A DNA stretch of 64,000 nucleotides from Yamagishiella unicocca (Eukaryota > Chlorophyta > Chlorophyceae > Chlamydomonadales > Volvocaceae). Both the position numbers and the translations under genes were made by a program. The stretch spans positions 113,527-177,526 of the forward strand of contig BDSL01000150.1 of the NCBI GenBank assembly GCA_003116995.1, written 5' to 3'. Below are positions 55,615 through 64,000 of this stretch, piece after piece. Positions within the stretch are counted from its first letter, which is position 1, and each line of letters opens with the position of its first letter. Below the pieces are notes generated by a model, which was not told the origin of the DNA, searched no databases, and saw only the letters and a list, made by a program, of their open reading frames with translations.

Positions 55615-57347
55615 TAGTGCATGAAGCCTCCCAGGACGCCGTCGTAGCGGACGACATCGACCCAGGCGGGCGGGGGGGGCGCGGGGGGCGGGGGCGGCGG
55701 TGGCGGAGCGGTCGCCAGGCTGGGGGCGTCGAGGACAGCGCCCATGTCCACCTCATCGTCGAGGAGGGCGCCGGGCAGGTAGGCGAGGCGAGGGCGCTGG
55801 CGTCGTGGCAAGGCCTCCACATCGACAGGCGGGTCCAGGGGGTGGCCACGGGTGTCAGCCGCCGCAGGGGGGGGGGCGGCGGGAGGGGCGGGGGAGAGGC
55901 CCGCAGGAGCCCGGGGAGCCGGGGTCCCCGCCACAGAGGCCGCGCCAGCACCAGGGGAGGCGGGGAGGGCAGGGGGTGCAAGCGGCGCCGGGGGCTCGGT
56001 CAGCTGCAGGTGCAGCTGTGCACCCTCCGCGCACGGGGCCACCATCGGCCCGGTGGTGGTAGGGGCGGCAGGGCCGCCGGAGCCGCTGGGGCCACCAGAG
56101 CCGTTGGGGCCGCCGGAGCCAGTGGGGCCGCCGGAGCCAGTGGGGCCGCCGGAGCCGGTGGGGCCGCCGGAGCCAGTGGGGCCGCCGGAGCCGGTGGGGC
56201 CGCCGGAGCCGGCGGGGCCGCCGGAGCCGGGGGGGCCGCCGGAGCCGGTGGGGCCGCCGGAGCCGGTGGGGCCGCCGGATCCGGTGGGGCCGCCGGAGCC
56301 GGTGGGGCCGCCGGAGCCGGTGGGGCCGCCTGAGCCGGTGCGGGCGCCGGAGCCGCTGGGGCCACCAGAGCCGTTGGAGCCGCCGGAGACGGGGGGGCCG
56401 CCGGAGCCGTGGAGGCCGCCGGAGCCGCTGGGGCCGCCGGAGCCGTTGGGGCTGCCGGAGCCGGTGGGGCCGCCGGAGGTGCTGGGGGTACCCGTGGCCC
56501 CTGGGCGAGCCGGGGTGGCCACCGGGGCACGAGGGCCCCCCCAGGCGGGAGCACGGCCGGCCGCGACAGGGGCGGTCTGGGCACGGCGGGCGCAGTCCCG
56601 AGCGGCGGCCTGCTGGGCCTGGTAGACATCCATGTCGATGGTCCCCAGGCGCACCTTGAACGGGACGGCACCGCGGACGTCCAGGGTAAGGGGCAGGGCT
56701 GCAGGCAGGACGGTATCGGGCGGCAGGGTCACCAGCCAGCGGTCCCGGATCACCAGGGCTTCGGGGATCCGGCAGAGGGTGTACGGGGTGGCGGAGAGGA
56801 CGGAAGCGCCGAGGCTGGCCGCCATCTGGGCGCGGACACTGGCTGCGGAGAGCGCCGCTGGCCAGCCCGAGGTCAGCAGGGTCAGGGGGCGGGGGCGGAG
56901 GTAGCGGTCGCCGGTGGCAGCCGACCAGACGAGGGGAGGTGCGTCCCGTTGGATAGCCGAGGTGGTGAGGCAGCTGTGGGCATCCAGGAGGAGGGCGAGC
57001 TGCGCGATCAGAGGCGGGTCGAAGACCAGGTCGAAACGGATGGAGAGACCCCCCGGGACGTTGACGAGGGGGCAGCCGCCCACACCACCGGGGGCGGGGA
57101 GGCCGTGGGCTGCGGCGAAGGCGAACACCGGCTGCAGGCCCTTCAGGAGGGAGCGCAGGAAGGGGTCGGTGCGGCCGGCCACCGTGTTGGCCCGAGAGCC
57201 GCGCACGATGGCGGTGAAGGAGGCGACCACCAGGCGCGATTGCCCCACCTCCCGGGCCAAGCCAGGGATACAGTCGACGGGGATGGCGGACGGGGCCGAG
57301 CGAGCGCCGCCAGTGCTAGCACCGGCACCACGCTCACGGCGCGCCAT
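55614..57347 (-). CDS. LINE ORF1 (element A)
   Basis: 577 codons from ATG at 57,347 ([15 protein letters not shown]); the frame is open a little further up but without ATG. First ~330 residues look like a folded domain ([56 protein letters not shown]), with no zinc knuckle and no family I can name. Then comes a run of about 20 PTGSGG units encoded by an 18-bp minisatellite (56,070-56,480), a Pro/Ala-rich stretch, and the end [23 protein letters not shown]1 proteins usually bind the element RNA; that role is inferred from position. Confidence 0.85.
   Translation of the reverse strand: MARRERGAGASTGGARSAPSAIPVDCIPGLAREVGQSRLVVASFTAIVRGSRANTVAGRTDPFLRSLLKGLQPVFAFAAAHGLPAPGGVGGCPLVNVPGGLSIRFDLVFDPPLIAQLALLLDAHSCLTTSAIQRDAPPLVWSAATGDRYLRPRPLTLLTSGWPAALSAASVRAQMAASLGASVLSATPYTLCRIPEALVIRDRWLVTLPPDTVLPAALPLTLDVRGAVPFKVRLGTIDMDVYQAQQAAARDCARRAQTAPVAAGRAPAWGGPRAPVATPARPGATGTPSTSGGPTGSGSPNGSGGPSGSGGLHGSGGPPVSGGSNGSGGPSGSGARTGSGGPTGSGGPTGSGGPTGSGGPTGSGGPTGSGGPPGSGGPAGSGGPTGSGGPTGSGGPTGSGGPTGSGGPTGSGGPNGSGGPSGSGGPAAPTTTGPMVAPCAEGAQLHLQLTEPPAPLAPPALPASPGAGAASVAGTPAPRAPAGLSPAPPAAPPPAAADTRGHPLDPPVDVEALPRRQRPRLAYLPGALLDDEVDMGAVLDAPSLATAPPPPPPPPAPPPPAWVDVVRYDGVLGGFMH
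56070..56480 (-). repeat. 18-bp coding minisatellite in LINE ORF1
   Basis: Repeats of CCGGAGCCGGTGGGGCCG (+ strand), encoding PTGSGG. The matching array in element B is 62,704-63,110. Confidence 0.9.
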
Positions 57348-57420
57348 GTCGCGAGCGGTCCAGTTACAGGGCCGGGGCGGCACCTCCGCGGTCAGCGGCA
57401 CCGGCCATGAAGGCTAAACT

Positions 57421-57560
57421 GATAAGCAGATCTGATAAGCAGACCTGATAAGCAGACCTGATAAGCAGACCTGATAAGCAGAACTGATAAGCAGAACTGA
57501 TAAGCAGAACTGATAAGCAGAACTGATAAGCATAACTGATAAGCAGAACTGATAAGCAGA
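57421..57560 (-). repeat. 13-bp satellite tail at the LINE 3' end
   Basis: Ten full units of GATAAGCAGAACT (variants ending TCT or CCT; one GATAAGCATAACT) plus a partial unit that runs into GCAGAATGCGAG, the LINE B 3' terminus. The last LINE bases (GATAAGCAGAA) are themselves one unit, so the tail looks like reiteration of the element's own terminus instead of poly(A). Confidence 0.95.
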
Positions 57561-57925
57561 ATGCGAGTATTACAAGGGAGCCAGAACGGCTCAAGCGCGG
57601 AAGCGCAACCAGGCGGGCCCGATGGGCCAGACCACGACACGGGTCACTGGGCAAAAGAGCCCGCCCTCACCGGCCGGGAGGGGGCAAAAGCCGAAGGCAG
57701 CCAAACACGAGGACACGGAGAAGGCAGCACACACAACTCAAAGCACGGGGAGGAGAACAAGCGCGTCCAGACAACACGAACCACCTGCACCAAGCCAGCA
57801 GCGAGACGCGAGGAACGCGTTCCGGCAAAACGGGGGCCCCAAGCCCCAGAACCCAAAAGCACCCACAAAAGACAGCAGAGCGGGGGCCTAAGGCCCAGAA
57901 AATCGCACCCGAGTCAGCCGTCGGG

Positions 57926-60900
57926 TCACTCCTCGGCACCCGGGCGGCCCGGGAAGACCACCTCCCCCGCGGGCGAGGCGGCGAGGAAGGGGTGATCGGA
58001 CGGGATGGCCCCCCACCCGCGGGGGGCCAGCCCCAGCTCGGCAAACGCACTGAGGCGGGCCCAGAAGTCGGCCGTCACCGCGGCGCACACCCGCACCACC
58101 GGCATGCGCCCCCCGGGGGCCCCAGCCTGCACCCGAAACAGGAGGCGGAGCCCCAAAACCAACGCCGCGACGGCCGCCAAGCACACCACATCCCAAACAA
58201 GCGGGTGCACCCCCAACGGGGGCCGACCCAGCCACAAATGCTGCGGGAGCAGGACAACCGCGCCCCCCATCGCCTCCACAAGCTCGTCACGCAATGACAA
58301 GGCCACCACACACTCCCAGAAGTGGTGGCGCCGGCGGCCCGTGGCCATGGACGCTCCGCACGGGCAGGGGGTCGTGGGCGACCCCCGCGCCAGGAGGGCC
58401 GCGTGCATGGGGAAGCCATGGAACCCGTTCATGGCGAGCCGCCAGAGGGGCTCCTTGTGCGTGTTGTCCCAGCGAAGACGCCAGAGGCGCACCAGAGTGG
58501 CCTGAAATTCCCGGAGGGTGGAGGCCAGGGCTGCCGGGGGAAGGGGAGCCTCCCAGGCCTCCTGAAGGAAGGCCGTATGCTTAGCCGCCAGAGCAGCGAA
58601 GGCTGGGCCGAGCTGCAGGATGGTAGCCGACTTGACGGTGAGGGAGACAAGGGGAATGGCCGCGGGGCCCACCCGCCAGCCGACACAGCGGGCCAGGCGG
58701 CCCCAGGCGTCCGCAGCGGGGGGGCGGCAGCCGCACCCCCCGGGGCCGCCAGAACGAGGAGGGCCGCGATGGCCCAGGTGGCGGGAAGGCGGCCAACGAG
58801 GGCGTCGACGCGGGCCAGGCCCGTGGCCCCATCCCGCATGGAGGCCGGGACGGGGTGGGCGGGGGAGAGGCGGAGGACGTCGCGGAGGACGTCGAGCCGC
58901 AGGTACTCGGTACAGCGTATGGCGGGGGCCCCCCGGCAGCGGCGACAGCGAGGGCCGTCCGGACCCGGCCCAGGGCATTGTAGCACTGGACGGCGACACC
59001 CACCGTATCAAGCCCACGCAGCTGGGCGAGGTCGGGGAAGTCGGTCTCCAGGCCCCGGCCGGTGGCATCGACCAGGAGGGGGTTGCCCCAGAGGGGCGCC
59101 GAGAAGCACCAGGGTCCCGGGGCGGCCAGTGTGGGGTCCAGGATGGTGATGGGCGGGAGATGGGCGAGCGCCGTAATCAGCTGGGCGAGGGCCGGGGAGC
59201 CCCGTGGGAGGGGCCGGCCGAGCACCAGCGGGGCGGCGGTGGTGCGGGCGTCGCCGTGGAGGGGCAGGAGGCACAGGGGGTGGGCCGCGGGGTGGCCGTG
59301 GCGCAGGAGGGCGAGGAGGAGCTGGGGCCACTGGGGGGCAGACGGCAGGAGGCCACACGCGCCGGCCAGGCCTCGCACGGCCAGGACGGCGTGGCGAGCC
59401 CGTACGTGGGCTTCGAGAGGGAGGAGGCCGAAGCCGCCCGCGGAGGGGGGCAGGGCGAGGTAGAGCAGGCCGGCTCCGGCAGGTACACGGTTGGTGCGGG
59501 CCTGATGCGCGGCGGGGGTGCAGCGGCGGTCGACGAAGGCGGCGGTGGTGGCCTGAAGGGCCGCCCGCAGGCCAGGGGGGGGGAGGCCGACGAACTCCAT
59601 GTGGTAGAGGACACGGCTGAGGGCATAGCCCGAGGCGGCGAAGGCGCGGCCGAAGGCAGAGAGGGGCAGGGTGGCAGCACGCTGCAGACGGCTGTAGACC
59701 CGGTCGAGGTCCACAGGGTACGGTCCAGGGGCGCCCGCGGTGAAGGTGATGCCGAGGGTGGAGGCGGAGGGGACGACAGCGAGGCGGGGCGCCAGGCCGG
59801 CGTCGGGGCGGCCAGGGGGGCGGCAGTGGCCACCGGGGTGGGGGGGAGGGGAGGGGGCACTGGCGGCCGTGGGGCAGGCGGGGGGCGGGGCGGCGGCAGG
59901 GATGGCTCGGGGGCCACCGGGCAGGGGCAGGAGCTTCACTTTGCGGAGGTTGAGCTGCTGGCCCGACGCGGCGTGGAAGGTGTCCATGGCCGCCAGGAAG
60001 CGGGGGACATCCGCAGCATCCCGGAGGAGGGGGGTGCAGTCATCCGCGTACTGGGAGGCGGTGAGGCGGAGATCGGCGAGGGAGATGCCGATGGCTTCGT
60101 GCTGCAGCCAGGAGAGGAGGGCCTGACTGGGAGCGAGGTAGAGGAGGGGCGCAGCCGGGCACCCCTGTCGAACGCCGGCAGTGATGGGCACCCAACCTGA
60201 CAGGTGGCCGTTGACGAGGGCGGCAGAGCGGGTGCCCTGCAGCAGGCGTCGCACCCAGGCAAGGCAGCCAGGGCCCACACCCAAGGCATCCAGGCATTCC
60301 AGGAGGAAGGCGCGGTCCACCGTGTCATAGGCCTTCTGGAAGTCCAGGAACACCACCGTACAGGAGCGAGACTCCGCGCGGAGGAGGGCGGGGAGGAGTT
60401 GGAGGAGCAGGACGGAGTCCGAGATGCGCCGGTGCTGCAGGAAGGCCGTCTGCACTGGGTCGATCGTATCCCCGAGGACGGGGAGAAGGCGGCGGGCCAG
60501 GACCCGGGCCAGGGTCCGGTAGTCGGTGTCCAAGAGGGTGATGGGGCGGTAGTTGGCGGGGAGGGTGGGGTCCTGGTCCTTGAAGAAGGAGGTGATGACC
60601 CCGTCCAGGAAGCCGGCGGGTGCACGGTCGGTGGCGGCAAAGGCAGTGAAGACGGCGGCGAGGACGGGGGCAAGGGTCGGGGCGTAGTGTTGGTAGATCT
60701 CGGTGGGGAGGCTGTCTGCACCCGGGGACCGGCCGGGGGGGGCGGTGTGGATCGCAGCCAGCACCTCCGCCGGGGTAACGACGGGGGCGCCCAGGGCGTC
60801 CACTGCGGCGGGTGGGCAGCGGCGTCCCAGCGCACGGAGGGCCTGCAGGACCCGTTGGCGGGCCCGCGGGTCGCCCGCAGGGGCCGCGCAGATGCGCTGC

Positions 60901-62247
60901 CAGAAGGCCGCAACGATGGAGGGGAGCTCCTGTGGGTCGGCGCTGACGGAGCCGTCCGGGCGCTGGAGGGCGGGGATGGTGCGACAGGCCGCGGGCGGGC
61001 GGAGGTGGCGGGTGATGGTGGGGGAGGGCCGTTCACCGGTGCGAAGCCACGTGTGGCGGGTCCGGCGGGCGACACCAGCGGTGGCACGTTGGGCGGCGGC
61101 CGCTTCGGCGGAGCGGGCCACGACTGCGGCGGGAGGGCCGCCGGCTGTCCCGCCTCAACCGCGGCCAGGGCGGCCTCAGCAGCCGCCCCGGCGGCCGCTT
61201 CAACCCCAACCGCACATGTCCGCCTGGCGCGGGCGGTGAGGTTGAGGCGGGCTGCAGAGACCCGGAGGGCCCGTTTGAAGCCCGGCCACCAGTCGAGGAG
61301 GTGGGCGGGGGCGGTGGGGGCCGCCGCCACCGCTGCGGCCAGCCAGGTGCCAAGCTGCTGCTGCAGGTCGGCATGGTCGAGGAAGTGGAGCCGGGTCTTA
61401 CGTAGGCCGGGGCCGGGGGCTGGGAGCCAAGGGCAGGGAGGAGGTGGGTGACGACCAGGCGGTGGTCCGAGGGGGGCCCAGGGGCGACGAAGGCGGCACG
61501 GACGGAGGCCGCCAGCTGCGGGGAGGCCAGGAGGCGGTCGATGCGGGAGGCGCGGAGGGATGGAAATAGGTGTAGGAGCGGCGAGAGGGGTGGGCGCGGC
61601 GAAAACATCCACCAGGCCGGGGCAGGCAGCAGTGAAAGCGGAGGAGGTGAGGACATCGGCCGGACGTCCTGCGGCCGCAAGCAGTCCAGGGCGGGGTCGA
61701 CCACGAAGTTGAAGTCGGCCGCCCAGATGTGGTGGCCGGGGAGGGCGGCGACGGGGCGGAGGGACTGGTGGATGAAGGCGCGTTGGGCTGCCGCGAGGCT
61801 GGAGGGCAGGTAGGCGGTGAGGAGGGTGAAGGCGTGGCCGCCCCACAGGACTGGGAGGTGGAGGAGGCGGCCGTCGGGGACCCGGTGAGGGCGGGTGCGG
61901 GCCGGGGAAGGAAAGGGCTCCAGAGGCCACCAGGGAGAGGCGGACGAGGATGGCGACGCCCCCCCGGATGCAGACGGTGCGGGATTCCACCAGGAGACCC
62001 ACTGACCCAGGTGCAGCGCCCGGGAGACGTCGTGGAGGCCAGCACGTGCAATGGGGACCGCCGCCGCTGTGACGTGGGTCTCCTGCAGGCAGATGACGTC
62101 CAGCGACTGTCGGGCCCAGCAGCGGAGGAGGGCCGCGAGCCGTGCGAGTGGCCACTGGGGGCCGAGCCGAGAAAACCCCGGATGTTGTGCGACCCGATCC
62201 GGAGGGGGCGAGAGCCGGGCCGGGCGCCGTGGTGCTGGGCGCACCAT
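57926..62247 (-). pseudogene. LINE ORF2 of element B, frameshifted
   Basis: The RT core is open (about 61,121-58,740: FLDFQKAYDTVDR, GVRQGCPAAPLLYL, YADDCTPLL). The C terminus is in another frame down to 57,926 and includes NTHKEPLWRLAMNGFHGF and CPCG..RRRHHFWECVVALSLRDEL, a Cys/His zinc finger typical of LINE ORF2 tails. The endonuclease part is split across frames (61.1-62.2 kb). There is also a ~30-base difference from A near 61,303-61,335. Read errors in G/C runs could explain some of the indels. Confidence 0.85.
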
Positions 62248-63971
62248 TAGTGCATGAAGCCTCCCAGGACGCCGTCGTAGCGGACGACATCGACCCAGGC
62301 GGGCGGGGGGGCGCGGGGGGCGGGGGCGGCGGTGGCGGAGCGGTCGCCAGGCTGGGGGCGTCGAGGACAGCGCCCATGTCCACCTCATCGTCGAGGAGGG
62401 CGCCGGGCAGGTAGGCGAGGCGAGGGCGCTGGCGTCGTGGCAAGGCCTCCACATCGACAGGCGGGTCCAGGGGGTGGCCACGGGTGTCAGCCGCCGCAGG
62501 GGGGGGGGCGGCGGGAGGGGCGGGGAGAGGCCCGCAGGAGCCCGGGGAGCCGGGGTCCCGCCACAGAGGCCGCGCCAGCACCAGGGGAGGCGGGGAGGGC
62601 AGGGGGTGCAAGCGGCGCCGGGGGCTCGGTCAGCTGCAGGTGCAGCTGTGCACCCTCCGCGCACGGGGCCACCATCGGCCCGGTGGTGGTAGGGGCGGCA
62701 GGGCCGCCGGAGCCGCTGGGGCCACCAGAGCCGTTGGGGCCGCCGGAGCCAGTGGGGCCGCCGGAGCCAGTGGGGCCGCCGGAGCCGGTGGGGCCGCCGG
62801 AGCCAGTGGGGCCGCCGGACCGGTGGGGCGCCGGAGCCGGCGGGGCCGCCGGAGCCGGGGGGGCCGCCGGAGCCGGTGGGGCCGCCGGAGCCGGTGGGGC
62901 CGCCGGATCCGGTGGGGCCGCCGGAGCCGGTGGGGCCGCCGGAGCCGGTGGGGCCGCCTGAGCCGGTGCGGGCGCCGGAGCCGCTGGGGCCACCAGAGCC
63001 GTTGGAGCCGCCGGAGACGGGGGGCCGCCGGAGCCGTGGAGGCCGCCGGAGCCGCTGGGGCCGCCGGAGCCGTTGGGGCTGCCGGAGCCGGTGGGGGCCG
63101 CCGGAGGTGCTGGGGGTACCCGTGGCCCTGGGCGAGCCGGGGTGGCCACCGGGGCACGAGGGCCCCCCAGGCGGGAGCACGGCCGGCCGCGACAGGGGCG
63201 GTCTGGGCACGGCGGGCGCAGTCCCGAGCGGCGGCCTGCTGGGCCTGGTAGACATCCATGTCGATGGTCCCCAGGCGCACCTTGAACGGGACGGCACCGC
63301 GGACGTCCAGGGTAAGGGGCAGGGCTGCAGGCAGGACGGTATCGGGCGGCAGGGTCACCAGCCAGCGGTCCCGGATCACCAGGGCTTCGGGGATCCGGCA
63401 GAGGGTGTACGGGGTGGCGGAGAGGACGGAAGCGCCGAGGCTGGCCGCCATCTGGGCGCGGATACTGGCTGCGGAGAGCGCCGCTGGCCAGCCCGAGGTC
63501 AGCAGGGTCAGGGGGCGGGGGCGGAGGTAGCGGTCGCCGGTGGCAGCCGACCAGACGAGGGGAGGTGCGTCCCGTTGGATAGCCGAGTGGTGAGGCAGCT
63601 GTGGGCATCCAGGAGGAGGGCGAGCTGCGCGATCAGAGGCGGGTCGAAGACCAGGTCGAAACGGATGGAGAGACCCCCGGGACGTTGACGAGGGGGCAGC
63701 CGCCCACACCACCGGGGGCGGTGAGGCCGTGGGCTGCGGCGAAGGCGAACACCGGCTGCAGGCCCTTCAGGAGGGAGCGCAGGAAGGGGTCGGTGCGGCC
63801 GGCCACCGTGTTGGCCCGAGAGCCGCGCACGATGGCGGTGAAGGAGGCGACCACCAGGCGCGATTGCCCCACCTCCCGGGCCAAGCCAGGGACACAGTCG
63901 ACGGGGATGGCGGACGGGGCCGAGCGAGCGCCGCCAGTGCTAGCACCGGCACCACGCTCACGGCGCGCCAT
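62247..63971 (-). pseudogene. LINE ORF1 of element B, frameshifted
   Basis: Starts [15 protein letters not shown] at 63,971 and is open to about 63,676, where one C is missing from a C run relative to A; further shifts follow, including inside the 18-bp minisatellite. The end [15 protein letters not shown] is recognisable near 62,250-62,300. Confidence 0.82.
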
Positions 63972-64000
63972 GTCGCGAGCGGTCCAGTTACAGGGCCGGG

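Larger units (their letters stand above)
51309..57420 (-). mobile_element. LINE family 1, long element A (both ORFs open)
   Basis: Non-LTR retrotransposon with ORF1 (57,347-55,614), ORF2 (55,614-51,703) and a ~0.37-kb 3' UTR ending TGTAATACTCGCATTCTGC near 51,331. A short duplicate of the terminus follows (51,309-51,330). The 5' end abuts the 13-bp satellite tail of element B at about 57,420, with almost no 5' UTR. A 390-base in-frame segment near the end of ORF2 is missing relative to element B. Confidence 0.88.
57421..64000 (-). mobile_element. LINE family 1, long element B (frameshifted; 5' end off-window)
   Basis: Nearly identical to element A from its tail to the window end, which lies just upstream of the ORF1 start (63,971). 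It keeps the C-terminal zinc finger but carries several one-base indels, mostly in homopolymers, so both ORFs are broken. The TAATG junction is kept (62,249-62,245). Confidence 0.88.

Noticed and set aside
1..64000. tRNA, rRNA and snRNA genes
   Set aside because: I looked for cloverleaf-like box A/box B pairs and conserved rRNA blocks and saw none. The GGTTCG in LINE family 3 ends is part of a LINE 3' UTR, not a tRNA B box with a matching A box.

Overview
The window is nuclear DNA of a green alga, most likely a volvocine (Chlamydomonas/Volvox/Gonium-type) species. The pointers are: many short exons with GTGAGT/GTAAGC donors and GCAG acceptors; TGTAA polyadenylation signals; very GC-rich coding DNA; a secreted protein with (S)PPPPKP-type cell-wall linkers; and LINE retrotransposons whose 3' ends carry TGTAA. 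I cannot name the species. Most of the sequence is transposon-rich and long open frames are mostly artefacts of GC content; real host coding sequence lies in short exons that had to be assembled by phase.

Layout. (1) 1-3 kb, + strand: the 3' part of a TMEM62-like/plant-type metallophosphoesterase membrane gene. (2) 4.4-10.7 kb: remnants of three LINE families, all truncated. (3) 11.9-18.7 kb, - strand: a 17-exon glyoxal/galactose-oxidase-like copper radical oxidase gene (copy 1). (4) 19-27 kb: more LINE remnants and minisatellites. (5) 27.1-34 kb: a nested repeat island with a 3.0-kb foldback-type element (long inverted repeats at 27,693 and 30,702) that holds a 180-bp satellite. (6) 34.1-37.6 kb: a truncated second-family LINE. 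(7) 38.8-39.9 kb, + strand: exons of a methyltransferase-like gene, lying between two remnants of the oxidase duplication. (8) 42.0-48.4 kb, - strand: oxidase copy 2, for which a complete 776-residue model can be built. (9) 49.9-64 kb, - strand: a head-to-tail train of one LINE family, including one element with both ORFs open (51.3-57.4 kb) and a second, nearly identical one full of small frameshifts (57.4 kb to the window end).

How it fits together. The two oxidase genes and their flanks are a segmental duplication (about 10.8-20.6 kb versus 40.8-49.8 kb, possibly reaching back to 6.6 and 34.1 kb). Each copy carries different lesions: a one-base frameshift and a lost splice acceptor in copy 1, and a lost acceptor in copy 2. 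A 0.6-kb stretch is identical even in introns. A third, gene-less pair of flanks lies between them. The LINE cluster shows ORF1/ORF2 coupled by TAATG, a 13-bp satellite tail, and element-on-element joining.
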